In this document: one piece after another, positions 11,944-25,000 of the stretch | Layout: each line of letters begins with the position of its first letter | Numbering within the stretch: the stretch's first letter is position 1 | NCBI RefSeq assembly: GCF_910596095.1 | Contig: NC_056545.1 | Location: forward strand, 25,877,067-25,941,066 | From: Thunnus maccoyii | Lineage: Eukaryota; Chordata; Actinopteri; Scombriformes; Scombridae | Direction: 5' to 3' | Length of the DNA: 64,000 nucleotides | Translations under genes and position numbers: made by a program | The notes under the pieces: model-generated | Database searches by the model: none | What the model was told of the DNA's origin: nothing | Seen by the model: only the letters and a program-made list of their open reading frames with translations

Positions 11944-14218
11944 ACATGTGCACCTATATGTTCATACACAGTATGTTATGGCACATATGGCTGTGGTATT
12001 TTTGGATGTCTATCAGTATGATGATCTGTGAGTACTAAGAACCCCAATTTGCATGAACTGACTCACTTTTGCTCATATTTCTGTTAATTTATAATATATT
12101 GGATAATATATATCTACCCAATCTACAATATAATAACCTGTTTGAAATGCATTATTTTTAATACTGTCTTCTTCTTATCTAATTCTCCGCTGCTGTGATG
12201 TGTGACCAATCATCCCCAAACTCATCTGGTCTAATCTGATCTTCTGCAAGAACAGAAAAAGAATATCTTTTGTGGCCATGTATCTTTATCGAGATTAGCT
12301 TTAGATCTACACGGTGTATTACTGTCTGCAATTTGTAGTGGGATTACATGTCAAATAAAACCTCTAAACTGTTTTCATTCAAACAAGCCAAATAACCAGA
12401 GGCAGGTGTAGTGCTGTCTTACACTCCTCTGTTTCCAAGACATTCAAGTCTCCTTTTTTCATCGTGACTCAGTGTGCATCCTGTTATGCATTGGCACTAT
12501 GCTGCATTATTTGTGTGGCACACAGGACTTCTTGGTATTTCCTTACTGGTTTTAATAAGCATAATATCCTCGAGGTTATGTAAAATACCGGCAACATTGT
12601 GTTACTGAAATCTTCAATACAAGTTAGATCAAGTTTATTATTGAACACATATTTCATTCATAAAGTTTACTGCTTTCATTCATTTCTATTTAAGGAATGT
12701 AGGAATTACAGGCAATACAGGAATTAATTCCAAGTCTTGACGTGTGCATGATATGGTGAAGTGTGTCACAGTTTTCATCACCTGTGATACAGAATACCGC
12801 TTGTCTTCATGACCCACTTTATATAACTGTCCAAAGACAAAGGTGTCAGGATGTGATGCTGCACTATTTGTGTCATTTCAAATCCAAGACCCTCATAACT
12901 TGGGAACAAAAGCGTTAAGATAACCCATATCTTTGAGAGAAACGGAAACCATGACAGATAACCCTAATCTGTGATCTATGCACCTCTTGCCCCTTACGTA
13001 TCTCTGAGTTATGTAAAACACTGTGGACTCCGAGAACATGCACAATAGCTGACCTCACCAAATCATCAACACACTGACAAGACTCTTCCAGAAACTTCTT
13101 AAATCCCCCCTGAGAATAACCCATTTACTCACACGGTGTATCTCTGCCTGGAAACTCAACTGGGAGATGATAATACTGGTCTTCCTTGAACCTTTTCTTC
13201 CTTCAGGCCTTTTGTATGGAATAGCTTTGTTTCCTTTTTTCCATCTTAGCCCTATTAACTCCAGCATAGACCAGCGCAAACATCTGAGATCATTGTATTT
13301 CTTTGCAGTAAATATATCAAGTTTAAATAGGTTACTGAGTCACAGGGAAAGCTAGTTAATATGCCCTTGAGTGCAATGGAGTCTTGATTTTTTTTTTTAA
13401 ATTTTAACTGTCAATGTGTGTTCATGACATTTACGTAAGCTGATTCTACAAAAAAAATCAGACTCAAACATTAACAATATAAAGAAGAAACACCAGTGTG
13501 AGAACCAAGTGACGAAATAATATAGTCATCAATCTAACAAAGAGCTTCCTTTTCAAAGCACAGGAGGGCTTTCACTCACAGTCACAGCCATAGATCAGCC
13601 AGGTCAGGTTATACTGCAGCTAATCACTACTGACCATCTCTCTGTCATTGTATGTCTTACCACAACTGGGAATCCTTGTAATATGTGTTCGACAACATCC
13701 AGTCCGTGACACATGAACCTTCCAACACCTGTTGGCCCAGACTGGAAGAGGGATGTCGCCTGTAGATTACACATCAACTAGGACTCCTGCATATGTGGCT
13801 TTTATATATGAGGAGACCTCAGCAAAGAAGAGACACTTTAACATTAAAGAACAGTTCTGAAACATTAAACATCATTACCATGGTCACTGTGGGTTTAGTA
13901 CACTGACAATGTTTCCATGTTGCTGTAGAGGAAAAAAAAAAGAAACACTCTCTGGGGCCATACATTTCTTAGTATCTTGTGGGCATATTGTAATGTGCTG
14001 AATATTTTTGCTTCACATTTTGTACTTTCCCCAGTATCGTTTAATAAGGATCAAGTGGCTGGTAATGAGTGTGGTACAGTAAGTCTATAAGCTTTATTTA
14101 TTACTTTTACTACTGTTACTGTAGAATTACATTTAATATGTTTAAATTACACAACTTTAAAAATGATTCTCTGTAAATTACTGGAATCAATTTGTGCCTG
14201 TAGCCCAATTTTTACTTT

Positions 14219-14252
14219 TTATATAATTTTATATAATTTTATATAATTTTAA
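14219..14252. repeat. Short AT-rich tandem repeat
   Basis: About three consecutive copies of a 10-bp unit (TTTATATAAT-like). Seen directly; no function inferred. Confidence 0.6.
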
Positions 14253-14254
14253 AG

Positions 14255-14880
14255 CAGCTGTGATGGATATTTTTATATTAACAATGGATCGGATGACTTG
14301 TATGTGAAAGGAGCTGCTCGTAATTACAAACCCCCAGAGAATTATCACCTGACTCAGCAGTTCCCCTCAGTTCTGTGGAGCATTTTAGCATCTTTCAGCT
14401 CATTGTTTTGGTTTTACAGCATTCACCTTTGCTGTTTAGATTCACTCTCACAGCTCTCATCTGCATAGTTTCCAGCAGTAGCAGAAGGCAGCAATTTTAT
14501 GTGAAACAGCTCTAACAAACCGACTGTATGCTGTCTGCCCATCACCAAACAGCAGACAAATTTAGCGACTAGCTAGTGAACAAACTGCATTTGGAGCATT
14601 TTGCGACTAAAGAGCCAGATATTTCCCTCATGAGTTGGCAGAAACAAAAACATTCTCTCTTCTGGCTTAAAATGAATATTGTTCTAATATCCATCAGGTG
14701 GCAGAGAAATGACTCAAAATGAATGCTAACATTGTACCATATCTGTTGTGTAAGTAATGTTAGCTAATGAGTTCGATATAGCAACTTAAGGTAATCATAT
14801 GTCAGTGTTGTGTTTACAGCTTGTTTCTGGCGCCTCCAAGTGGTCAAATAATCAATTAATGCAGGTTTAAATATTTCAAA
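14255..14880. mobile_element. Decayed interspersed repeat
   Basis: A moderately GC-richer stretch containing phrases such as 'aaaatgaatgctaac' and 'gtaatgttagctaa' that I associate with dispersed fish repeats. No coding capacity, and the ends cannot be set. Low-confidence call. Confidence 0.3.
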
Positions 14881-15964
14881 CTTAAAGCACTTCAAGCAAG
14901 TAATTGGCTAATGCTAATTACTTAAGTAATGTTAATTACTCAATAATGGCTAGTATATTTACAGGAACTACAACTAATACTATTTAGGCTCAGATACTAG
15001 TCATTGTCCTCAGTCCTCATACCATTCAACTGTTTCCAAGTTTGCTGACTCAAAATCACGCATACACGTGTGTCATATCTGCAAGCTTCCCACCTTAAAG
15101 CTAAACTTGTTTTAAGGTGGCAAGTTAACAGCTTCACTAGTTCTTTGGTAAGGAAAAAGTTCAGAAACACAAAAAGAAATAGATCTGTAACTCTGGCTGT
15201 CTGGTGTTTGTTTTCTCAATCCGATCCTGGGGGTTTCAGAAGCTTAGTGTAACTCAATCCCCGTATTTTGGCTCCACCACTGATTCGGGTGACACCACAG
15301 GAAGGAGCCCTGAATTGGTCCTTGAAAACCCTGACAATGGCCACGGACAGCCAACACGTTTCGCTGCGGCTCAGGAAGGATTAGTGTTTGGAAGCAATTG
15401 CTGTTAGTCTCCTGCACATTTCAAAGAGGCCCCGGGCTTTTTCTCATGAGGAGACATACAATTAAAAGAACTATAGAATATCTTCTATGTCTGAAACATA
15501 AACACATTGACACACATACTGCTGTAATAGTTTTCTTTGAGGGTACATGTTGGTTGAGAGCTTGAAGTGAACACATGAAGATTATAACAATCTTCCAGCA
15601 AACCACTGCACTGGTACAGTATGTTCATTCAGCTGATGAAAGATTTCCGAGGTGCTGTAGGAACTTTCATTGGAACATACTGACCCCCACACTGAGTCTT
15701 CTGACAAAGATTAAAACAGAAAGTTGGCCAGAGCTGCATTACTAAGCACTCAGCTAATATGTTCATGTTTGCTTTGCTTTGTCTTTTCAGTCCACTGCTG
15801 TGGATCAAGCAGCACTCGTCTGTCATCAGTATTCTGATGATTTGTAAAAACTTTAAAACTTTGTAGGAACTATTGTGCGCAACTCTAGGAGTGATTTAAT
15901 CAAATTTTCATTGCCTCATAATTGTCTTTTGCTTCAGACTGTTTCTGTGAGGGAGAGTCATGCA

Positions 15965-16002
15965 AACACACACATACACACACATACACACATACACACA
16001 CA
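15965..16002 (+). repeat. CA-rich microsatellite
   Basis: An imperfect (CA)n tract interrupted by CATA units. It creates short Thr/His-rich open frames on both strands that are not genes. Confidence 0.7.
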
Positions 16003-17957
16003 GGCTCTGAGCCACAGCCCTGTCCTTCTTGCTGTGAGTGTGTGCAGAGATGAGCAGGACCGCACCTTCTGTGAGCGCTACCTGAAACTGGAGATGCAGG
16101 GGTACCAATGAAGGGTTAGCTTTCATTGTCTTTTTTTTTTCTGTTTGCCCCTCCTGCTTCTTTTAAGCATAGACAGGTACAGGGCGTTAGAATATTATCA
16201 TACAATGCTGTGGTATTTATTGTTTTTACATAATCTCTGTCACTGAAGCCAGGTACTTATAGTCAAGCAGGGTTAAGGAGATGAAAGACCTAAAACACGT
16301 AGCGCTGGATGGATGCTAGAGTTTCCTGCCTCCATTTCTACACAAAGTTTCTGTGTGACTTGTGGAATTAAACTGCTTGCTACTTGAGCTCTGAGGACAA
16401 TTTGTTTTAGTTTTTTTTTTTTTCTGGAGGAAACCTATTTTTATTTCTATTTATTTTTTATTTTATTTTTTTGTTGGTGAAGATAAATACTTTCACAACA
16501 GGTATGTATTTTCCTAAATACAACGTTGATTTTGCTTTATGCCTCTGTTATAATATCTTATGTTATTATATATCATTATCTGTGATAAATCAGTGTGTAT
16601 GATTATATCTTTCAATGCAGCCTTTCTCTGTAACTGATGTTGTTTTTCTATAACTATATAATATTACAAGGTTGACCCTCAGGGACAGAGGTTAATTAAG
16701 ATCTTCATACTGTACAATGTTGTTGCAAAGCCAATATACAAATTAAGATAATACAATGTCAAACATGTTCAGATTCTGTGAATTATTGCTTAAAATTTTC
16801 TCAGTGTCATTGAACAAGGACGTATTTTCAAGAAGATGTCTTTCTTCTCTTATATTTTGTCACGAAAACTAAATCGACTTTGCAGTGTATTGCTCATAAA
16901 AGGGCTACAGTCAGGTACACATGCTGACAAATGCACTGATTCTCAGTTTAAATGGCCCAAAATTCTCCCCGTTGAAGTGACTGACAGCGTTATTCTCTGG
17001 TTTATCTCAGGCATTAAGGGGTATTTTTGTGGGGCCGAGATCTTTCAGCTATTTCTCAGCACAGGGAAGTGAGAAGGGAGGGGAAGCAGAGCTGACACAA
17101 AAGGCAACATTATTCCCCAGCGGATCTGCGCTACATCCTACTATGAATGGAGTATTGAAAAACACAACATTGGGGACTAGATTATTTTTCATCCTCCATA
17201 ACTGAGCCATTTGTCCTGGAGTTTCGAGTGGTTTGTTAGTACACTCTGCAAATGAGACAGACGCGGTTCTTGAGCGCTGTGCTGGTGTTAAAATCCCCAC
17301 CTCCCAATTGGACACACAATGATCTCTCTGTGGGCCTCTGGCCTTCTGCGCCGCACCTATTGAGACAACGCAAGACCAGACCTGGATGAAAATGTATCTA
17401 TCCAGAGCTTTTTCTCTGGCTGTTGTTAAGTGTTGTTGTGCTACTAATGGCTCAAAATCTACCACAAAGGCTGTGTGACACTGTGTTATATTTACCTGAG
17501 CTGAAGATAGCTGTATGTATACAGTACAGTGGCTCAAGATTTGAACACCCACCCCCCCCCCTCTTCCTCCTCCTCCTGCCTCCTGCTCTCCAAGGAGACG
17601 AGAGGCGCCCCTGCAGTGTCATCAGGTGCCTAAGCGTTTTGGAGGGTTCTAGTGACAGATTGCAGGAAGCAGCGTTTATGCCTGACGATGGGGACCACAG
17701 AAAGCAGAAATGTCTTTTTGTGCCCCCTGGGCCCGGAATGTCCACTATCTCGAGGGGCCAATATCAAATTCTCCCCTCATCATCCCCTAATACACATTCC
17801 AGTGTAAGGTCAGAGGGAATTCTGTATGAGCGAAAAGACAAACAAGCCAAGGCCGAGCCACACACTGTGGTCTCATAATGACAACATGCTTCTAAATACA
17901 TGCAGAGATATCATTGTGCTGGAGGGTTTTCTTTAAAAGCAGTCGTTGTACACTCCT

Positions 17958-17988
17958 GATCCCTCCAGGTACAATGACTGGAGGGATC
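17958..17988. repeat. Perfect 11-bp hairpin
   Basis: GATCCCTCCAG, a 9-nt loop GTACAATGA, then CTGGAGGGATC. Perfect 11-bp stem, seen directly. It lies about 900 bp upstream of the first ssc4d coding exon. No known RNA or operator is recognised. Confidence 0.6.
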
Positions 17989-18890
17989 ATAATGTCCCCA
18001 TAGAAGTTTTATAACATACTTTTTTGCTTTTTCTTTTGGCAACGTATGTTAAAAATGTGACGTTTTGTGTTTGTTCAATCACATCCTCACACTATAGGCT
18101 ATAAAGCATTCTCTTTCAGTATTTGATAATTGTCATCCCCCATTTTCTCACCTGAGGAGAATGATGGGTATCCAGTGTCTGCCTACAGTCCTATCTAGCT
18201 CTGATTAATGAGTGATCGTCAGTAAATCCCAATATTCTTTCTCAAGGAAATCCCCCTCGCATATCGAAAAACTACAACACAGGTGCTTACCTCTACATCT
18301 ATCTGTAACACAAGCCTGCCTTCCCCCATCCCCAGCTGATGTTAACGCCAGGAAACCTGCAAACTAAGCTTCCTCTGCTCTTACCATCATCAGCTTTTTG
18401 CGGCCTCTGTTACCTGCTGCCAGGTTGGTGCATGGCAGCCATTTTGTGCTTACAAAACAGCAACGTAACTCAACTCACTGTTCCTGGTATTTTATTGACA
18501 ATGGCAGCAGTATGTCTGTGAAAGTGGGATGACTTTATGTTTAATCGGCCGGGAAACGTTTTAATGTTATCATCACTCACTATGGACAAAGTCAGCCATG
18601 CGCTTCACATAATCTCTGGAAATGATTTGAACTCCACTGCCCTCAGACTACCATCAATACCTACTACAGCACCACAACAACAACAGCTGCAGGCTCCATC
18701 AGAGAAAACAATCCAATATTATAATTAGGCTACACTGAACCAGGATAAAGAGTAGTGATTGTTTTGTTGTAGTAGAAAAGGGACCCCTAGTCGACTACAT
18801 TTAGAGCTGTGTTAGCTTAGTACTTTGGAAAGCTTGACAGAGAGAGACTGAGAGAGTGTGTGTGTGCGTGTGTGTGTGTGTTGCAGGCGG

Positions 18891-19026
18891 ATGGTCAGTC
18901 AGGCAGCCATGCGAGGCCAGCGTGTGGTGGAGAGCGAGTACAGGTGCTGGAACCCGGCCGTCTGGCTCCTGGTGTCCTTGCTGGGATCCCTGGTCTTGGT
19001 GACCCTCAGTGTGCTGCTGCGACTTG
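18891..19026 (+). CDS. ssc4d: ssc4d coding exon 1: N-terminal tail and transmembrane segment
   Basis: It starts four bases after a strong acceptor (GT-rich tract, TTGCAG at 18881-18886) and ends at donor GTGAGT, phase 1. It encodes 45 codons: about 20 polar residues with net positive charge, then [20 protein letters not shown], then RL. There is no small-X-small cleavage motif after the hydrophobic run, so a signal anchor is more likely than a cleaved signal peptide. Upstream in-frame coding through an unseen exon cannot be excluded. Confidence 0.8.
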
Positions 19027-22000
19027 GTGAGTGGGTAGGGGGCGGTTGGAGTGAGGGGTGCCGTGTGAGATTTGACCAAAAACAGCTGAAGATCACTCCT
19101 TCCAAGCTGCTAGACTGCTGGAGTTGAGCTTTCTGCCATACAGAACACTACATGTGATCAGAAAATCACTTTTTAAAATCAGTTTAAAAATATGTTATGT
19201 TATGTTGTCTATATTTGGGTCTATATTTCAGAAATGGGACATATAATAAAAAGACTGGAGATATAAGAGTAACCTCAGCATTTAATTGAATGGATTTTGC
19301 ACTGATGAAGTAATTGTCGTGGAAATTGTCTTAACACTAAACACAAATATGGAGTAATACACAAAACACTGCTGGGTTTAAGATTAAAAATATTATTGTA
19401 CAATAAGGAGACAGATCACACAAAGATTTGCATCAGTTCGTCTCAGCGAACAAAGAGCAACCCTAATCTAATACAGTTGCCGGATTACCTTTACATAATA
19501 ACATCATGTTTCATTTTCTCAAAATGGCTACAGTAAAATTCATTGATCATGTTTGTGTGACATTGTTATTGTTATAGTGAACAATGTGAAATATATATGG
19601 AAAAGTAATAGACCTTAAAAGTGTCAGATAGACACTTATTAAAGTATGTTATTTCCTAAAGGGGATAATTTTTCATACACTGGCTCAGGACCAGAGGGAG
19701 GTTTTATGAAGAATGAAACTGATTCCAAAACTTTATTTAAAGCTATCATATATTGCTGTAACATTTCTTTTTTAAAACTCATACTGTATGTTTTTACTTT
19801 TTAAAGTTTTTCAGATTAGTAGTTCATAAATATAATTTTGTTGGCCCTTCCATATCTGACTAAATTAATTTTGAGTTAGAGAAATTTTGATATTCTCGTG
19901 GGATAAGAGGAAAGGTTACCACTGCCCTAAACTGAAAGAGAATTGACACATGAGATGATTTCTTGTGTGTCAGTGCTTAACCACATGTTTAAGGCTTTAA
20001 TAATGCTGGAGAACCAGGTGTACCTGCAAGTGAACTCCCTGTAGATGAGGGCTATTGTGTCCACAGTTACTGCTCTGTGTTTACCAGTGGTACAGTAGCT
20101 GGCTGCGAGCCCTGCAGCTGTTTTGAAGCGAGGATTGATTCCACTCACTGGACTTTATGGATCAACAAAGATATGGAACAATTCATCCAAATGTGCTGAC
20201 ACCAGCTTACGAGTTCTATTTCTTAATAGATCCAACAGATATCTAAATGTGTGCCTGACTAACATTTGTCGTATTCTTATTACAGGAGACATGAAAATAA
20301 ACAGACGGGCTGTATCCAGTAAGTGATATTAAAGTGTTCTGATCCCCCATAGAATAAGAACTGTGTCTGCCCAGAATATAAACCACAATGTAACCTACAT
20401 GTGACACCATAAACAGATGCATTACCCATCCCTGGGGCTAATGTTAATTAGCTAATTAGAATGTCCTCTATACAGACCCAGAAACAATTTCCACTGTGTC
20501 TTCACGGACACCTGGGAAAATATGGATTGCATCAAAACACACACATCTCAGAAATTTAGATCAGAGGCAGATAGCTCAGTCCTGCATGGATCATCTGTCT
20601 TTTGCCTTAAAAATATCAACTTTTGTTTTAATTCATACATGAATTGGCTTTTGGATTTATTTTCTCAAGGTCAAATGGTACAAATAAAGAGCACAACTTT
20701 GGATTTGGATGTTGTATTCCCCCTTTCTTTTATCTTTTTTTGTTCTTCACTTTCAAAATAAAATCCCAGATTAAAGGAGCAGGCAGCAATATCTCTGTTG
20801 TAGCTCTTGCTGGTGCAGTATGTGGTCTAAACAGGCCTCCTGTTGTGGTTTCAGGCTGTGTCTAGTGTTACAGGAAAATAGATATAGTAGATATAGAGTA
20901 CAGTAACTATGCAAGGCCAAGAACCTCCTTTCAACAAATAATTTGACCATACTCTCTCTCCCTCACTCTCCCATATCCCCTCCTCTCTCCTGTTTCAGCC
21001 AATACCGTGGAATCCCCCGAGAGGACGCAGTACCAAGGTAAGCATGAGCTTTACAGCACCTCCACCTCCACCTTCACACACCTGACCCAGACACTCATGT
21101 TCAGAAAAACACGCCTGCATCCAGGCCACGTCATGAAACCTATCAGTGGCTGGCTGTATGTCAGTGAAAGAGAGCACAGAAGGTAGATCAGTGCCTGGGG
21201 CTTTCTAAACAAGGTCACTTTCCCAGCTCTCCATTTCCCTAATCCCCTCAATGACTTATTTGCTATTTAACCACCCTCCTGCATCCACCTCGTTCACTTC
21301 CAGGGAGTCATGTGGCTTATTGTGTGCCTTAACTTGGCAGGATTAGACTTATTCCAGAAGGATGTTTTTTTTTCTTCTAATTAACCATCATTACATTACA
21401 GCCAAGCCAGTCTTCTCTTCTCTTCTCCTCTCCTCTTCTCTTCCGATACAAAGAGTAAAGCCTTTATGAGCCTCAGTTTTTGTTAGTGAGGTGGCACAAA
21501 CATAACCAGAGACAAAGGAACGTCCCCACTTCACTCAAAGAGAGACATGACTAACAAATATGACAGAGAGAAGCCCTGACAGATATGATTTGTTTTTCTC
21601 CCCCAAAGTGCAACTGGTGAATGGACGTAACAGGTGCGAGGGTCGCGTGGAGGTGCGCTACAATGATACATGGGGCACAGTGTGTGATGACGACTGGGAC
21701 ATGGTGGATGCCAAAGTGGTGTGTCGGCAGCTGGGCTGCGGTGTGGCGGTGGCGGTGGGCAGCAGCTCTCAGTTTGGTCAGGGATCAGGGCTCATCCTGC
21801 TGGATAATGTGGACTGCAAAGGAAGTGAGACAGACCTCAGTCAGTGCAACAGTCTGGGCTGGGGCATCCACAACTGTTACCACTATGAGGACGTGGCTGT
21901 TACCTGCAGAGGTAAAGCCTTTAATATAACCTTTAGGTGGTACAGGTAGTGGTGAATCATCTCTTACTGTATTACTGAGGGGAGAATAACTAATATTCCT

Positions 22001-25000
22001 GCTTCTTTTTCATGTTTCTCCTGCTGCTAGAACCATCAGTGGTTGGGGTAAAAGGTTTCGGGGATCTCACCACACCATCCCCTGGGAATGCAGGTTTAGG
22101 TAAGTGCTCGCTGCTTTTATCTAAATGAGACTGGTCTTCAGCCAACCTGAGAGGTCACAGAGGTAAATCTGTCTTTACAGTAAGAAATTACATGTTAAAA
22201 AATGGTCCAGATTTTGCACATTTCAAGTAATCGATTGTGATTTCATAGATAGTGACCAGAATATTTTGAAAACAAATAAGCAAGGGAATTGATCATTTTG
22301 AGATAATATACTGTGACAAATTAATACTTACTGTATGTGAACAAGATGCACATACAATAACAAAACCACAGTATGCAACTTATTATAGTCCTTGGAGATG
22401 ACTGTAATAAAGTTGTCATTTTTTACATTGACCAACTAAATTTTCTTACTATTTATATAAGCATTAGATCCAACATTAAATGTGCCTTTTGGAAAACAGA
22501 AACCTCAGCGATATTTGGCATTACTCTTCAGTGAACAGAGGTGATGAAATGAGTCCTCCACCTCCAAAAATGGAACAGTGCCATCAGGCTGATTTGCAAA
22601 AAGGTTTATGGACAGGTGCTACATTGTCTCTCCACTAAATAAGTGTACACCTCTTGTTCTAATGCTCATTAAAAAATGCAAATTATTTTACAGGATACTA
22701 AGGAAACACTTTATGTGTTGAGAGGAATTAAATTTAATGCCAGCTTTTCTGTGTTTGATGATTATGATTTGTTATAATCTATTATCAAAATCAAACACGC
22801 ACAGACAGGTGGCATGCCAGATGTTAGGGCAGGTTTCATTAGGTAATGAAAGATGGCTTATTTTTGGATGCGTGTGAATGAGCACACGCACATTCAGAGC
22901 AGACATGAGACTGGTCACACTGATATGTTCAAGGTCATAATTTTTTACTTGAGGAGTAATTTTATTTCAGCTTTGATAAACTATCACTAAAACTGTGCTG
23001 GACATCAAAGACACAGCTCAGTGGAAAATATCTTTTTAACATCTCCAGGGGAAATACACAATACAGCTCAAAGGGCTCCTGAATTCCAGGCCGTCCCTAT
23101 TGTTCCCTGGGTTGGCCTTTGTTGTGGTCACCGTGTTTTTTTCTCTTCAATCCCAAGTGGAGTTTCAAATTTAGTTTACATATGACGTATCCAGCTGATT
23201 CTCCAGTGGCTGTCATGAATCCCTCTGGGAATGCAAGGAAGCCTCCCAGATTCATGGCTTCCTTTCAGTTGAAGAGCGTTTGTAAATGATGGACACATGA
23301 GAATGCCTATTGTCTCTGTTAAAGGTGTGTTTTTGTCAGCCCCAAGGCATAAGGTGACAACATCTGTGCTTACTGCAATATCAGATGTTCACCTCAACTC
23401 TCCTGCTTGCATGTCTTGTATAGGCCCACACCCTTCTACTTTCTCTGTATCACTGTCATTTCCTCACACGCAAATCCCAGCTGTTACCATTTGCTCTGAA
23501 ACATTTAAAAGCTGACATTAACATAATTTCTTACAGAAACCTACAGTGTCTTAAAACACCAGTCCTTATAAATCTCTCCCTCTCGATTTAGGAGATGGCA
23601 CCATCCGTCTGGTGGGTGGACTGAACTCCTGCCAGGGCCGGGTGGAGGTCTACTACCAGGGAAGCTGGGGGACAGTGTGTGATGATGACTGGGGCAATAT
23701 CGATGCCGACGTGGTGTGCCAGCAGATAGGCTGTGGCCATGTTGTCTCGGCACACACCAACTCCTACTTTGGCTACGGGACCGGCCTGATTCTTCTGGAC
23801 AATGTCAACTGCCATGGCAACGAGCAGCAGCTGTCTAAATGCAATAGTCTGGGCTGGGGAAACCACAACTGTGGCCATCACGAGGATGCTGGGGTCACCT
23901 GCACTGGTATGCTGCTCAGATTTTTAAACAGGCAGTTTATTTTATTATACAAACAAATATCTCAGAAAATGCAACAGTTTATTATCTACAATCTTGTTAT
24001 TATTAGTGTTATTAGCAAGTGTTGTAATATCAGTGATAGTACTAGTGGTTATAAAAATACTGATTATTTCCCTTTATAGACACAGGTGCACTAATTTCAG
24101 AAGTGCAGTAGTCCAGAGAAACAAATAATGGTCAGTTTACGTAGGAGAAAGATTAGTGGTGGAAGAAGTATTAAGATCCTTTACTTGAGTAAAGGTATGA
24201 TACCACACATCATATCCCAGGTAAAAAAGTCCTGCATTGAAAGAGTAAAAGTATGCAAGTTTTATCAGCAAAATGTACTTAAAGTATCGAAAGTAAAAGT
24301 ACTCAATGCAGAAAAATGGTCCCTTTGAGAAATATACTATTACATATAATATATGTAGATTATTAGTACTGATGTATTACTGTTTAAGTTGCATTTCACC
24401 ATTGTAGTTGGCCATGGTGGAGCCAATTTTTAGTAGTTGAGTAGCTTATTCTATAACAGTTCATCAACAAGCTCATCATATGTCTTCTATGTTCTGTAAA
24501 ATCTGAGTATGTAAAATTAATTGTAAGTATGGCTGTGAAATAAATACAAATACGATAGTTCCCACTGAAATGTGGTAGAGTAGAAGTACAGGTACTTCAA
24601 ATTTGTACTTAAGTACAGTATTTTAGTAAATCTACTTAGTTACATTCCACCACTGGGGGAATTAAGTCATTAAGTAAAAAATAAGTAATGATAGTTAAAG
24701 TCTGCTTTTTCTAGTTGTAGAAGAAGGAGGAGGAGAGTTGATAATGGCAGTAGTATCGTTGTTAGAGGTACCATTAGTATTAATGGAAATGGTAATAGTG
24801 GTGGTTACACTGTACATATAACATCACTTTTATGTCTATCATCTACTCAGGTTCAGGATCCACTACTGCACCTCCGGTGGTGAACACTCCCACTGGAGGT
24901 CCGAGATCAATCTGGCCTACACAGGACACTGCAGGTATATTGTTTGTATATTACTTAATGTATACACAAAAGATCTGATGGTCTGCCTCCTCTGCATCAG

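Larger units (their letters stand above)
8479..18886. other. ~10-kb region between the divergent RIMBP-like and ssc4d genes
   Basis: No exon can be supported here beyond unseen 5' UTR exons that both genes appear to need, since each first coding exon has an upstream acceptor. It holds a 202-bp MITE (10,338-10,539), a retroelement-like remnant (~10,730-11,190), a Tc1-type terminus (~11,912-11,943), a decayed repeat (~14,255-14,880), an 11-bp hairpin (17,958-17,988) and short CA runs near 15,965-16,002. Part of 9,100-9,800 has more CpG than its surroundings and could hold the RIMBP-like promoter, but nothing proves it. Confidence 0.4.

Noticed and set aside
12915..13279. Two overlapping minus-strand frames that might be a reverse-transcriptase remnant
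   Set aside because: No catalytic motif or recognised domain is visible; the overlap suggests chance.
16036..16111. Exon-like segment after a GTGTGCAG acceptor-like site, encoding a short Cys/Arg/Glu-rich peptide
   Set aside because: The frame stops soon after, there is no donor, and it links to no neighbour. The acceptor is part of a CA/TG-rich stretch.
17049..17552. 167-codon minus-strand open frame
   Set aside because: It overlaps other frames on both strands and has no domain, no coherent splice context and no strong start. It is likely chance in a moderately GC-rich stretch.
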